Shown: positions 16,483 to 24,964, numbered from the stretch's first letter. The stretch: 64,000 bases of DNA from Actinomadura coerulea (GCF_014208105.1 NZ_JACHMQ010000001.1:1054001-1118000); one strand, 5' to 3'. Numbers and translations: made by a program. The notes: generated by a model not told the origin, from the sequence alone.

Positions 16483-17490
16483 ATGCAAACCAGGTACAGG
16501 ACTTCTGCGGACATCGCGGACGACATAGGGCGTGCCGTCGAGGACGCCCTGTGGGCGCCGTCGGTCCACAACACCCAGCCGTGGCGCTTCGGCGTGCGCG
16601 GCCCGCGCGTCAGCCTGCGCGCCGACCCGGACCGCCGCCTGGGCATCGCGGACCCGATGGGCCGGGAGATGCTGATCAGCTGCGGCGCCGCCCTGTACGA
16701 CCTCCGGCTGTCGCTGCGGGCCCAGGGCTACGACCCGCTCGTGCGGCTGCTGCCCGATCCGGACCGCCCGCACCTGCTCGCCGACGTGGTCCTGGAGCCC
16801 GGCGACCCGGCGGACCGGCAGACCCTGCGGGAACACGAGCAGATCCGGCGCCGGCGCAGCCACCGGGGCGCGTTCCGCCCCGAGACCGTCCCCGCCGGGG
16901 TCCTGTCGGCCATGCGCTACGACGTCGAGCGCGAGGGCGCCCGGCTGATCGAGGCGGTCGACCCGCACGTCAAGGGGGCCTTGGCCGCCCTGACCGACGC
17001 GGCCGAGCACATCCAGCGCCGCACCCCCGCCTACTCCACGGAGATCGGCCGCTGGGCGCCCTCGCCCAGGACGGCCCGCAGGGACGGCGTCCAGGAGGGC
17101 GCCTACCCCAGGCAGACTCCCGAGACCAGCCCGAACTTCCCCGCCCGCGACTTCGCGCGCGGCCAGGGATGGGGCGCCGAGCCCGCGCACCCGGAGGGGA
17201 AGGCCGCGGCCGGAGTGGCGCTGCTCCTGGTCTCCGACGGCGACGGCCCCGCCGACTGGCTGCGCACCGGCCAGGCGCTGCAGCGGGCGCTGCTGAGGGC
17301 GGCCGAGAGCGACCTGGCGGCGGCCTTCCACACCCAGGCACTCGAAGTTCCGGAGCTGCGCGCCTTCGTCCGCACCCACTTCTGCCGGGACGCCTACCCG
17401 CAGATGCTCCTGCGCATCGGGGCGCCGGAGGGGGAGGCGCTGGAGACCGTCCGCCGGCCCGTCGCCGACGTCATGATCGTGGAGCCCTGA
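16483..17490 (+). CDS. Acg-family nitroreductase-like flavoprotein (Rv2032/Rv3131-like)
   Basis: 335 aa, a double nitroreductase fold. [17 protein letters not shown] is the N-terminal FMN-contact segment; [10 protein letters not shown] and the C-terminal [17 protein letters not shown] match the Acg family. In M. tuberculosis this group (Rv2032, Rv3127, Rv3131) belongs to the DosR regulon and is thought to bind and sequester flavin with little enzymatic activity. A good ribosome-binding site (gggaagg) precedes the ATG. It is divergent from devR with boxes between, and its 3' end overlaps the convergent split-barrel gene by 20 bp. Confidence 0.92.
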   Translation: MQTRYRTSADIADDIGRAVEDALWAPSVHNTQPWRFGVRGPRVSLRADPDRRLGIADPMGREMLISCGAALYDLRLSLRAQGYDPLVRLLPDPDRPHLLADVVLEPGDPADRQTLREHEQIRRRRSHRGAFRPETVPAGVLSAMRYDVEREGARLIEAVDPHVKGALAALTDAAEHIQRRTPAYSTEIGRWAPSPRTARRDGVQEGAYPRQTPETSPNFPARDFARGQGWGAEPAHPEGKAAAGVALLLVSDGDGPADWLRTGQALQRALLRAAESDLAAAFHTQALEVPELRAFVRTHFCRDAYPQMLLRIGAPEGEALETVRRPVADVMIVEP

Positions 17491-17923
17491 GCGGGACGCG
17501 GTCGGGGCTGCGGCGGCCGGTGATGAGCCGGGGCCGGACGACGATGAACTGGTCGCGCTCGCCCGGCGCCCAGCTGCGCAGCGGGAGCGCGGAGAGCCGG
17601 GCGATCTCGTCGGGCTCGGTGACGCGCCGGGCGGGGCCCACGGTGACCACCGACCAGCCCCGGCCGGCGTCGGCGTCGATGTCGTCGACCTCGAAGGCGA
17701 CGATCGTGTCGGAGGCGGCGGTGGCCAGCCGGGAGGCCGAGGACGTCTTCACCACGATGAGCTCGCCGTCGAGGACGAAGTTGACCGGTTGCACGGTGGG
17801 GAGCGCCTGGAGGGTGAAGACGATCCGGCCGATCGTCGATCGGCGGAGCAGGGCCCGGCATTCCCCGTCGTCGAGGATCTCCATGCCGCTCTGGTCGAGA
17901 TGCATGCCCTCAGGGTCGGGCAT
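17471..17923 (-). CDS. Pyridoxamine 5'-phosphate oxidase-like flavin split-barrel protein (PNPOx-like 2)
   Basis: 150 aa from ATG 17923, with in-frame ATGs at 17905 and 17884. MEILDDGECRALLRRSTIGRIVF, LPTVQPVNFVLDGELIVVKT and DTIVAFEVDDIDADAGRGWSVVTVGPARRV align with the paralogue at 9258-9674 and with Rv3129-type proteins. The DevR-type box at 17942-17955 is only 19 bp from ATG 17923. If that box activates this gene, transcription would begin near 17905 and one of the two downstream ATGs is the likelier start. It is divergent from the devS-like kinase. Confidence 0.85.
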   Translation of the reverse strand: MPDPEGMHLDQSGMEILDDGECRALLRRSTIGRIVFTLQALPTVQPVNFVLDGELIVVKTSSASRLATAASDTIVAFEVDDIDADAGRGWSVVTVGPARRVTEPDEIARLSALPLRSWAPGERDQFIVVRPRLITGRRSPDRVPLRAPRS

Positions 17924-17941
17924 CGGCGGCCCGGAGCATCA

Positions 17942-17955
17942 GGGTCTAAGGTCCC
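17942..17955 (+). promoter_or_regulatory. DevR-type box between PNPOx-like 2 and devS
   Basis: gggtctaaggtccc, 13 of 14 matches to GGGNCNNNNGTCCC-type copies. Its 3' end is 27 bp before the TAATAC -10 of devS, so it covers the -35 region like a class II activator site. Confidence 0.8.
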
Positions 17956-17982
17956 TGACCTGACTTCTCTCCCCGGACCGGG

Positions 17983-17988
17983 TAATAC
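17983..17988 (+). promoter_or_regulatory. -10 element of devS; leaderless GTG start
   Basis: TAATAC is followed by seven bases and the GTG at 17996, so the transcript should begin at or next to the start codon. No ribosome-binding site is present. Confidence 0.65.
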
Positions 17989-17995
17989 TGGACCT

Positions 17996-19717
17996 GTGGC
18001 TCATGATTCGGGGGCCGGCCATGACCGGGCACGGCTGATCCTGCCGCAGTTGCAGTTGGACGATCTGCTGTCTGAGCTGCAGTCGAGGCTGGAGGCGGCG
18101 CGGTCCACCCGCGACCGGGTGCACGCGCTGCTGGAGGCCGTGGTCTCGATCGGCAGCGAACTCGACCTGGAGTCGGTGCTGCGGCGGATCACCGAGGCGG
18201 CCACCACCCTCGTCGACGCCCGCTACGGCGCGCTCGGCGTCATCGACGAGGAGGGCGAGCACCTGGTGCAGTTCGTCACCGTGGGCGTCGGTGACGAGGA
18301 GATCGAGGCGATCGGCCACTGGCCGCACGGGCACGGGATCCTCGGCCTGCTGATCCGGGATCCGCGCTCGCTGCGGCTCCCGGACCTCGGGGACCATCCC
18401 GCCTCCAGCGGCTTCCCCGCCAACCACCCGCCGATGCGGACGTTCCTGGGCGTCCCGATCCGCGTGCGGGACGAGGTGTTCGGCAACCTCTACCTGACCG
18501 AGAAGGTCGGTGGCGGCCAGTTCGAGGAGGAGGACGAGGTCGTGGTGATCGCGCTGGCCACGGCCGCCGGCGTCGCGATCGAGAACGCCCGCCTGTACCA
18601 GGAGACGCGCCGGCGCGAGCGGTGGCTGGAGGCGTCGGCCGAGATCTCGACGGCGCTGCTGTCGGGGACCGACCCGCACGAGGTGACCACGCTGGTGGCG
18701 CAGCGGGCACAGGAGATCGCCGAGGCCGACCTCGCTGCCGTGGCGCTGGTGGAGGAGGGCGACTCGCACTTCGTGGTCGAGGCCGCCCGCGGGGAGGGCG
18801 CCGAGCGGCTGGAGGGTCTGCGGGTGCCGCTGGAGCACTCGGTGGCCGGGCCGGTGTTCACCGAGGGGACCGCCCTGCGGCTGTCCGACGGGGAGAAGGC
18901 GGCGCGCGAGGCGAACGTGCCCACGCGGGTGCCGATCGGTCCGCTGCTGGTCGTGCCGCTGGGGCTCGGGTCGGCGGCCCGCGGCGTGATCTCGGTGGTC
19001 AACCCGCCCGGCGGGGCACTGTTCTCGGAGGGGACCCAGCGGTTGCTGGAGGCGTTCGCGGGGCAGGCGGCGGTGGCCCTGGAGCTGGCCGAGCGCCGCC
19101 GGGACGCCGAGCGGCTGGCGCTGCTGGAGGACCGCGACCGGATCGCCAAGGACCTGCACGACACCGTCATCCAGCGGTTGTTCGCGACCGCGATGGGGCT
19201 GATGGCGGCGATGAAGATCACACAGAAGCGGGAGGTCGCCGTCCGGGTGCAGCGGGCGGTGGACGACCTGGACGACACCATCCGGCAGATCCGCTCGTCC
19301 ATCTTCGCGCTGCAGGGCCCCGAGACCGACGAGGCGTCCCTGCGCAGCCGGGTGCACGCCCTGGCCGACAGGGCGGCCGAGCATCTGGGGTTCGCGCCCT
19401 CGGTGCGGCTCGACGGGCTGCTGGACACCTCGGTCGACGAGGAGATTGGCGAGCAGCTCCTCGCGGTCGTGCGGGAGGCCCTGTCGAACGTCGCCCGGCA
19501 CGCGCACGCCACCGAGGCGGCGCTGAACATCGAGGTCGGGGACGACGTCACGGTGCGGGTGGAGGACAACGGCGTCGGCATCACCGAAGGCGGCCGCCGC
19601 AGCGGGCTCCGGAACATGGAGGCCCGTGCCGGGGGCCTGGGCGGCACGTGCTCCGCCGAACGGCGCCCGGAGGGCGGCACGGTGCTGGTCTGGTGCGTTC
19701 CACTCAAGCCCGCCTGA
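17996..19717 (+). CDS. devS: DevS/DosT-like haem-GAF sensor histidine kinase
   Basis: 573 aa with GAF-A (about 45-190), GAF-B (about 205-360), HisKA_3 and HATPase domains. GAF-A contains DHPASSGFPANHPPMRTFLG then GVPIRVRDEVFGNLYLTEK, nearly identical to mycobacterial DosS, where the NHPP histidine ligates haem and senses O2, NO and CO; here it is His144. The phospho-acceptor is DRIAKDLHDTVIQRLFA (His388). The ATPase has EALSNVARHA, VEDNGVGI and SGLRNMEARA. GTG 17996 is chosen because a -10 lies directly upstream and similarity begins soon after. Expected partner is the DevR-like protein. It is monocistronic, divergent from PNPOx-like 2. Confidence 0.93.
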   Translation: MAHDSGAGHDRARLILPQLQLDDLLSELQSRLEAARSTRDRVHALLEAVVSIGSELDLESVLRRITEAATTLVDARYGALGVIDEEGEHLVQFVTVGVGDEEIEAIGHWPHGHGILGLLIRDPRSLRLPDLGDHPASSGFPANHPPMRTFLGVPIRVRDEVFGNLYLTEKVGGGQFEEEDEVVVIALATAAGVAIENARLYQETRRRERWLEASAEISTALLSGTDPHEVTTLVAQRAQEIAEADLAAVALVEEGDSHFVVEAARGEGAERLEGLRVPLEHSVAGPVFTEGTALRLSDGEKAAREANVPTRVPIGPLLVVPLGLGSAARGVISVVNPPGGALFSEGTQRLLEAFAGQAAVALELAERRRDAERLALLEDRDRIAKDLHDTVIQRLFATAMGLMAAMKITQKREVAVRVQRAVDDLDDTIRQIRSSIFALQGPETDEASLRSRVHALADRAAEHLGFAPSVRLDGLLDTSVDEEIGEQLLAVVREALSNVARHAHATEAALNIEVGDDVTVRVEDNGVGITEGGRRSGLRNMEARAGGLGGTCSAERRPEGGTVLVWCVPLKPA

Positions 19718-19745
19718 TCTTCCGCCCGAACCGGCTCCACCGGGG

Positions 19746-20345
19746 TCAGGGGCCGATGCGGTGGTTGTCGAGGCGCGCCCACTCGGCGTCCCACGACCGG
19801 AACCGGCACCGGTCGCACCGCGCCCGGACGAGCCAGTAGAGGCAGAGCACGGGCAGTCCCGTGGCGAGGACGACGCCCGTCCCGGCGACCGCGGTGTGGA
19901 CGACCGTCTGCGCGTGCCGGCGGGGCGGTGTGATCGAGACGCCGTCCGGCCCCGCCCACAGGACGAGGCGCTCCCCGACGCCGGCTCCCCGCCACGTCGT
20001 GTAGTCGCCGGTCCGCCGCGTCCCGTCGGGGTCGGTCCAGGCGACCGTGACCGTGCGCCGGCCTCCCGGATCGCGCACCTTCACGATGGTGGCCTCGACG
20101 CGGTGCCGGGTGGCGGCCTGCTGCCGCTCGGCCCTGACGCCTGAGCCGTAGGCGGACTGGACGGCATGGGCGAGCAGCGGCGGCGCCGCGCTCATGAAGA
20201 CGATGAGCAGGAGGAGTCCGAGCCGCCACTGGACCCGGTCCACGTTGCGCCGCAGGTCGTTGCGGTCGAAACCGCAACCGCGACGCCAACGGTCGATCCG
20301 TGCTGTCACGCGTCCGGTCCGTGCTCGCATGGTCGTCGCTCCCAT
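19746..20345 (-). CDS. Rv1733c-like two-TM membrane protein (copy 1)
   Basis: 199 aa. After a basic N-terminus (FDRNDLRRNVDRVQWR) comes TM1 (LGLLLLIVFMSAAPPLLAHA), an external loop with ERQQAATRHRVEATIV and VTVAWTDPDGTRRTGDY, and TM2 (AVAGTGVVLATGLPVLCLYW). A short tail SWDAEWARLDNHR ends the protein. That order, the QTRH-like motif and the loop match Rv1733c, a DosR-regulon membrane antigen of unknown function. It is divergent from DoxX with a perfect DevR-type box between. A paralogue of the same layout is at 36676-37257. Confidence 0.82.
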   Translation of the reverse strand: MGATTMRARTGRVTARIDRWRRGCGFDRNDLRRNVDRVQWRLGLLLLIVFMSAAPPLLAHAVQSAYGSGVRAERQQAATRHRVEATIVKVRDPGGRRTVTVAWTDPDGTRRTGDYTTWRGAGVGERLVLWAGPDGVSITPPRRHAQTVVHTAVAGTGVVLATGLPVLCLYWLVRARCDRCRFRSWDAEWARLDNHRIGP

Positions 20346-20461
20346 GACGCCGTCCCTTCACCTTTCTTCCACCACGACGCTACGCACCGGCCCTGGACGG
20401 CTGCAGAGGCGGAAGCCCCTCGCGGGAGGGACCCTCCCGGGCCCTCCTTCCCCCGGAACAC

Positions 20462-20475
20462 GGGACCTTGGTCCC
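20462..20475 (+). promoter_or_regulatory. DevR-type box (perfect dyad) between Rv1733c-like 1 and DoxX
   Basis: gggaccttggtccc; both half-sites are exact. 108 bp before the DoxX ATG and 117 bp before the divergent membrane-protein ATG. Confidence 0.88.
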
Positions 20476-20569
20476 GCCGATCATGCGCCGAACGTACCTA
20501 CAGGCCAATGCCGATCCACGGTTGAGTCATGGGTGACGAGATCATCGATGCGATGGAAGGTGAGTGGCG

Positions 20570-21133
20570 ATGGCACTCTCCGAGCACAAGACCCACATGG
20601 GCCGGGACACTCTGATCCGGGTGGTGACCCCCAAGCCGCTGACCGAGTCGCACGCCGCCCGTTACGCGTGGGCCGCCGCCCGCCTCGCGCTCGGCTGGAT
20701 CTTCCTGTGGGCGTTCCTGGACAAGACCTTCGGGCTGGGCCACGAGACCCCCGCGGCCAAGGCGTGGATCGACGGCGGCAGCCCGACCGACGGGTTCATG
20801 GCGCACGCGACCGCCGGACCGCTCGCCGGCTTCTACCACGACATCGCGGGAGCGGCCTGGGCCGACTGGCTGTTCATGCTCGGGCTGGCCGGCATCGGCG
20901 CCGCCCTCGTCCTGGGCGTGGGCATGCGGGTCGCCGCCGCGGCGGGAGCCGCCCTGCTGGTGATGATGTGGTCGGCGGTCCTCCCCCCGGAGAACAACCC
21001 CTTCATGGACGACCACCTGGTCTACGCGATCCTGGTCATCGGGCTGGCCCTGGTCAGCGCCGGTGACACCCTGGGCCTCGGCCGCTGGTGGGGCGGTACC
21101 CGCCTGGTCAAGCGCCTCCCCTTCCTCAAGTGA
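20570..21133 (+). CDS. DoxX-family membrane protein
   Basis: 187 aa with four hydrophobic helices. ARLALGWIFLWAFLDKTFGLGHET is the DoxX/TQO-small-subunit-like first helix, followed by a long loop with WIDGGSPTDGFM and helices LAGIGAALVLGVGMRVAAA and HLVYAILVIGLALVS. Mycobacterial DoxX (Rv2965-like) acts with thiol or oxidative-stress enzymes; thiosulfate:quinone oxidoreductase is another role in the family. ATG 20570 has ggaagg 9 nt upstream; a GTG six bases earlier is too close to it. A strong terminator follows at 21147. Confidence 0.82.
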   Translation: MALSEHKTHMGRDTLIRVVTPKPLTESHAARYAWAAARLALGWIFLWAFLDKTFGLGHETPAAKAWIDGGSPTDGFMAHATAGPLAGFYHDIAGAAWADWLFMLGLAGIGAALVLGVGMRVAAAAGAALLVMMWSAVLPPENNPFMDDHLVYAILVIGLALVSAGDTLGLGRWWGGTRLVKRLPFLK

Positions 21134-21146
21134 CCTGATCCGCGAC

Positions 21147-21177
21147 ACGAGGGGCGCTCCCCGAGAGCGCCCCTCGT
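21147..21177 (+). terminator. Hairpin terminator after DoxX
   Basis: 13-bp perfect stem acgaggggcgctc / gagcgcccctcgt with a 5-nt loop, 14 bp after the DoxX stop. Confidence 0.82.
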
Positions 21178-21188
21178 ACGCGTGTCCG

Positions 21189-21230
21189 GCGGGAGGACGG
21201 ACGGCGGGAAGGACGGACGGCAGGACGGGC
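21189..21230. repeat. Low-complexity GGACGG repeats
   Basis: Several imperfect copies of ggacgg separated by cggga/cagga in the convergent gap between DoxX and the Rv2004c-like kinase. No coding or regulatory role is apparent. Confidence 0.5.
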
Positions 21231-21254
21231 CCGCGCGGCCGGGCGGCCTGGCGG

Positions 21255-22733
21255 TCAGGCAGGACGGGGTGCGGGAGAACGGTCCGGCGGACCCGCGGGG
21301 TCCATGGCGGCGAGGGCCTGGTCGACGGCGCGGGGGAGGGGCCCACTGGTGTCGACGGTCGCCGATCCGGGCCAGGGCGCGGAGTCCGCGCGCATGGCGG
21401 CGGCGATGTCCGCGTCGGCGTCGGAGGCGCCCCGGGGGCGGGTCCGCATCCGCTCGGCGCAGACGGCCTCCGGCGCCTCGCAGCGCAGCGGCGTCAGGTG
21501 CGCGTGCTCCTGCTCGGCGACGGCGGCGAGGAGTTCCCGGTTGGCCTCGGACGTCCAGGAGGCGTCCAGGACGACCGTCTCGCCCATCCGGAGCAGGCTC
21601 GCGGCGCGCGCGGCCATCTCGCGGTGGGTGCGCCGGCCCCATTCCGGCGTGTAGATGCCGGAGCCGTAGGGGGCGCCCGCCGGGTCGGCGGGCGCCAGCC
21701 CGGCGAGCTCCTTGCGGATCCGGTCGCTGCTGAGCACCGTGCAGCCGAGCCGGTCGGCCAGCGCGCCGGCCAGGGAGGTCTTCCCGGTGCCCGGGAGCCC
21801 GCCCACCATGATCAGGCCGACGCGGCCGGCGCGCAGATGGCGCAGCGCGACGTCGGCGTAGGCGCGGGCGTCGGCGGCCGCGTCCGGGGCGCCCTGGCCG
21901 TGGCGCAGGCACGCCACCTTGGCGCGGACGAAGGCGCGGTAGGCCACGTAGTGGTGGCGCAGCGAGGACGGGGCCGGGTCGGCGGCGTACTCGGCGTACC
22001 AGCCGAGGAAGCGCTCGGCGAGGTCCGGGGCGCCCAGGCGTTCGAGGTCCATCGCCAGGAACGCGGCGTCGTCGAGACCGTCCAGGAAGCGGAGCCGGTC
22101 GTCGAACTCCAGGCAGTCGAGGATCCGCGGGCCGTCGTCCAGGCAGAAGACGTCGCCGGCCAGCAGGTCGCCGTGCCCGTCGACCACGCGCCCGTCGGCG
22201 ATGCGGGCGTCGAACAGGGGCTCGCGGCCGGCGAGGAACTCGTCCGCGAGGGCCTCGGTCTCGGCGGCGGCCGCGGCGTCCAGGACGGCGCCGCGGAACG
22301 GCCCGGTCTGCTCGAAACTGTCGTGCCAGCGGCCCCGGACGGCGTCGCGGGTCTCCTCGGCCGCGACGCGGGGACCGCGCGGCGCCCTGGAGTGCCAGGC
22401 GGCCAGGATCCGGGCGGTGTCGCGCAGCGCGTCCCGCACCGGCGCGCCCGCCCTGACCAGGGTGGACAGGCGCCGGTCGGCGGGCATCCGCCGCATCACG
22501 ACCAGATGGTCGCAGACGTCGCCGCCGGGCCCGTGCACGTCGGCGACGCCGAGGTACACGTCGGGGGCGAACCGCCGGTTCAGCCGGACCTCCTCGTGGC
22601 ACGCGCGCTCGCGCAGCTCACGGGTGCTGAAGTCCAGGAACCCCAGGTCCACCGGCTTCTTCAGCTTGTAGGCGCGGTCCCCGGCGAAGAAGACCACGCC
22701 GATGTGGGTCTCGGCGACGGCCGCGGCCTCCAC
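21255..22733 (-). CDS. Rv2004c-like fusion: aminoglycoside-phosphotransferase-like domain plus P-loop kinase
   Basis: 492 aa. The N-terminal half (1-320) is an APH/ChoK-like fold: KLKKPVDLGFLDFS near the start, then VVDGHGDLLAGDVFCLDD (HGD catalytic loop) and ILDCLEFDDRLRFLD. The C-terminal half is a small-molecule kinase: LIMVGGLPGTGKTSLAGALADRL (Walker A), SSDRIRKEL, and GETVVLDASWTSEANRE. The same two-domain layout is seen in Rv2004c, a DosR-regulon protein of unknown substrate. It is last in a unit USP 5, BON, kinase driven by the box at 23518. Confidence 0.88.
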   Translation of the reverse strand: MEAAAVAETHIGVVFFAGDRAYKLKKPVDLGFLDFSTRELRERACHEEVRLNRRFAPDVYLGVADVHGPGGDVCDHLVVMRRMPADRRLSTLVRAGAPVRDALRDTARILAAWHSRAPRGPRVAAEETRDAVRGRWHDSFEQTGPFRGAVLDAAAAAETEALADEFLAGREPLFDARIADGRVVDGHGDLLAGDVFCLDDGPRILDCLEFDDRLRFLDGLDDAAFLAMDLERLGAPDLAERFLGWYAEYAADPAPSSLRHHYVAYRAFVRAKVACLRHGQGAPDAAADARAYADVALRHLRAGRVGLIMVGGLPGTGKTSLAGALADRLGCTVLSSDRIRKELAGLAPADPAGAPYGSGIYTPEWGRRTHREMAARAASLLRMGETVVLDASWTSEANRELLAAVAEQEHAHLTPLRCEAPEAVCAERMRTRPRGASDADADIAAAMRADSAPWPGSATVDTSGPLPRAVDQALAAMDPAGPPDRSPAPRPA

Positions 22734-22738
22734 GGGCC

Positions 22739-22969
22739 TCAGACCCCCGGGTGGGGGGCGGCGCTGGTGTCGGCGTAGTCGTAGCCGAGGTTCTGGACGA
22801 CGTCGACGACGCCTTCCGTGGCGGCGGTCATGCGCACGACGACCGGGACCAGGCTCTTGCGCTCCACGCGCCCGGTGAGGTGGACGACCCCCTCCTGGAC
22901 ACGGACGTGCACCTCGGCGGGGTCCTGCCAGTTCCTGGTCATGACGTCCCCGACCGTGCGGCGCTTCAT
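22739..22969 (-). CDS. BON-domain protein, apparently an internal-deletion form of a CBS-BON protein
   Basis: 76 aa. MKRRTVGDVMTR looks like the opening of CBS-BON proteins, where it leads into the first CBS domain. Here it jumps at once to NWQDPAEVHVRVQEGVVHLTG then RVERKSLVPVVVRMTA and VVDVVQNLGYDY, a complete BON domain. The usual ~130 residues of CBS pair are missing. The frame is open with a plausible ribosome-binding site (ggagag), so a short protein may still be made. It lies 5 bp upstream of the kinase gene and 28 bp after USP 5. Confidence 0.78.
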   Translation of the reverse strand: MKRRTVGDVMTRNWQDPAEVHVRVQEGVVHLTGRVERKSLVPVVVRMTAATEGVVDVVQNLGYDYADTSAAPHPGV

Positions 22970-22997
22970 GGCTCTCCTCCCCGGTCCGCCGCGGGCC

Positions 22998-23441
22998 TCA
23001 GAGGCTGTCGCCGGCGGCGGCCCTCTGGTCCGCGCAGATCACGACCTCGCAGCGCGCCCGCTCCCGCACGACCGGGACGGTGTCGCCGCCGAGCGGATTG
23101 CCGTGCTCGGAGTGCGACCGGGCGCCGACCACCAGCAGTTCGGCGCGCCCCGCCGCCTCGGCCAGCACCACGCCCGGCTCGCCGTGCAGGACGCGCAGCC
23201 GGGTGGTCATGTGCCGGGATCGGGGGATCACACGGGCGACCAGGCGGCGCAGCCGCAGCCACTCCTTGACCGCCTGGAACGGGCGCCGCGCGGGGCCCTC
23301 GCCGGCCTCCATGACGCGGACCACGTCGAGCCGCGCGTGGCGTTCGGAGGCCTCGCGGGCGGCGCGGCGCAGCGCGGCCATGGAGTTGGGGGAACCGTCC
23401 ACCCCGACGACGACGGACCGTTGCTCGGGCACGACCCACAT
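22998..23441 (-). CDS. Universal stress protein, single domain (USP 5)
   Basis: The only single-domain USP here, 147 aa. It opens RSVVVGVDGSPNSMAALRRAAREA and has ELLVVGARSHSEHGNPLGGDTVPVV, in which the G-2x-G-9x-G-S nucleotide loop is degenerate, so ATP binding is doubtful. The middle is longer and more basic than usual (AVKEWLRLRRLVARVIPRSRH). First gene of the USP-BON-kinase unit, preceded by a DevR-type box 77 bp upstream. Confidence 0.88.
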   Translation of the reverse strand: MWVVPEQRSVVVGVDGSPNSMAALRRAAREASERHARLDVVRVMEAGEGPARRPFQAVKEWLRLRRLVARVIPRSRHMTTRLRVLHGEPGVVLAEAAGRAELLVVGARSHSEHGNPLGGDTVPVVRERARCEVVICADQRAAAGDSL

Positions 23442-23517
23442 CAGCGACCTCCCTCAGTCACCTCCACCTTCCCGCCCGGGGCGTTCCGCGGGTCAGTGCC
23501 GAGCGTCCCCCCGAATC

Positions 23518-23531
23518 GGGACTTTCGGCCC
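23518..23531 (-). promoter_or_regulatory. DevR-type box before USP 5 operon
   Basis: gggactttcggccc flanked by tc and ga, extending the dyad to 18 bp. It lies between the TauE gene (ending 23567) and USP 5. Confidence 0.85.
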
Positions 23532-23566
23532 GATCCGGGCGTCCGTCGGGAGGGGGCGCCGCCGGG

Positions 23567-24346
23567 TCATCCGGTCGCCCCCGGGTGGAGGACGGCCTGC
23601 GCGGCGACGAAGGCCGCGACGGCGAAGACGAGGTAGGCGAACCAGCGCCGCAGCCGGTCGGCGTCCAGGCGCCGGGCGAGGCGGGCGGCGGCGAGCGATC
23701 CGGCGACGGCCGCCAGGGTGAACGCCGCGATGACGCCGTAGTCCAGCGTCGCGTCCCCGGCGTGCGCGGCGAAGCCGGCGACCGAGTTGACCACCACGAT
23801 GACCAGGGAGGTGCCGACCGCGGCGGCCATCGGCAGGCCCAGCCCGACGACCAGGGCCGGGATGATCAGGAAGCCGCCGCCGACGCCGAACAGCCCGGTC
23901 AGCACGCCGACGGCCGCGCCCGCGCCGATCGACTTGGGCAGGCAGGAGCGCCAGTCGACGCCGCCGCCGGGAAGGGCGCACGCCCCGCCCAGCCGGTCGC
24001 CGCCGGCCAGCATCCGCCAGCCGGCCGCCACCATGAGCGCCGCGAAGCCGAGCAGCACGGCCTGGTCGGGCATGAGGCGGTTCAGGGCGGCCCCGCCGAA
24101 GGCGGCCGCCGCCCCGGCGGCGCCGAAGACGCCGGCGATCCGCCAGCGCACCTGCCCGGCGTGGACGCGGGGCAGCGCGGCCGTGGCCGAGGAGATGCCC
24201 ACGACCAGCAGGGACGCGGGAACCGCCGAGGCCAGCGGCAGGCCCGCGCCGTAGACGAGGGCGGGGACGGCGAGGATGGAGCCGCCGCCGCCGAGCAGCC
24301 CGAGCAGGACGCCGATGAGGGCGCCGAGGACGAGTGCGGTCAGCAT
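23567..24346 (-). CDS. TauE/SafE-family sulfite/sulfur-anion exporter
   Basis: 259-aa membrane protein with two related halves of four helices each. VLGALIGVLLGLLGGGGSILAVPALVY in the first half is echoed by GVLTGLFGVGGGFLIIPALVVGLGLPM in the second; the GxGGGxxxxP motifs define the family. Last gene of the persulfide-response operon after the two rhodaneses, so export of sulfite or thiosulfate produced by the sulfur dioxygenase is likely. Confidence 0.9.
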   Translation of the reverse strand: MLTALVLGALIGVLLGLLGGGGSILAVPALVYGAGLPLASAVPASLLVVGISSATAALPRVHAGQVRWRIAGVFGAAGAAAAFGGAALNRLMPDQAVLLGFAALMVAAGWRMLAGGDRLGGACALPGGGVDWRSCLPKSIGAGAAVGVLTGLFGVGGGFLIIPALVVGLGLPMAAAVGTSLVIVVVNSVAGFAAHAGDATLDYGVIAAFTLAAVAGSLAAARLARRLDADRLRRWFAYLVFAVAAFVAAQAVLHPGATG

Positions 24347-24379
24347 GTCCTCACCTCCAGGGCGGACGTGGGCGGCGCG

Positions 24380-24964
24380 TCATGGGCGGTCCGAGGCCAG
24401 GGCGCCCAGGACGGCGGCCATGTCGCATTTCGGGCCGCGGTTGTAGGGCAGCTTGGACAGGGCCATCCCCATGGCGCAGGTGTTGGACAGGGCGGCGAAG
24501 GTGAGGCCGCCGCCGATGGCCGCCGCGAGCCACTTGGCGCGCGGGACGGCCGTGCTCGCCAGGACCGAGCCGAGCACGACCGAGCCCGCGACCAGGCGGA
24601 CCTGGCGCTCCAGGTCCCAGCGGGGGCGTCCCGCGGCGACCGGTTCGCCCGCGGCCTGCCAGGCGCCGATGCCGCCGTGCAGGACGCGCAGGTTCGGCAG
24701 GCCCGCGCCCGCCAGCGCCTGGGAGGCCTGGCCGGCCCGCTGCCCGGACCGGCAGACGAGCACCACCTGCTCGTCGAGGTGGGCGCGCAGTTCGGCGCGG
24801 TGCTCGCGCAGCAGGTCGAGCGGCACGTTGTAGGAGCCGGGGATGTGCCCGGTCTCGAACTCGCCGGGCGTCCGGACGTCGATGAGCCGCGGCCGGTCGT
24901 CGGACTCCAGGAGTTCGCGCAGGGCGGGGACGTCCACGGTGGACGCGGTGGGCGGGGTGGTCAC
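24380..24964 (-). CDS. Rhodanese fused to DUF2892 membrane anchor (YgaP-like)
   Basis: 194 aa. The rhodanese domain (about 10-105) has PRLIDVRTPGEFETGHIPGS and the active-site loop VVLVCRSGQRAGQAS with its cysteine. The C-terminal part (VRLVAGSVVLGSVLASTAV then LTFAALSNTCAMGMALSKLPYNR) is a two-helix DUF2892 anchor ending in a conserved Cys-containing motif. The GTG at 24964 is preceded by gggagaag. It transfers sulfane sulfur, and sits between the MBL-rhodanese and TauE genes. Confidence 0.9.
   Translation of the reverse strand: MTTPPTASTVDVPALRELLESDDRPRLIDVRTPGEFETGHIPGSYNVPLDLLREHRAELRAHLDEQVVLVCRSGQRAGQASQALAGAGLPNLRVLHGGIGAWQAAGEPVAAGRPRWDLERQVRLVAGSVVLGSVLASTAVPRAKWLAAAIGGGLTFAALSNTCAMGMALSKLPYNRGPKCDMAAVLGALASDRP

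Noticed and set aside
21189..21230. GGACGG repeats as a CRISPR-like or VNTR array
   Set aside because: Units are short and irregular without spacers; simple low-complexity sequence.
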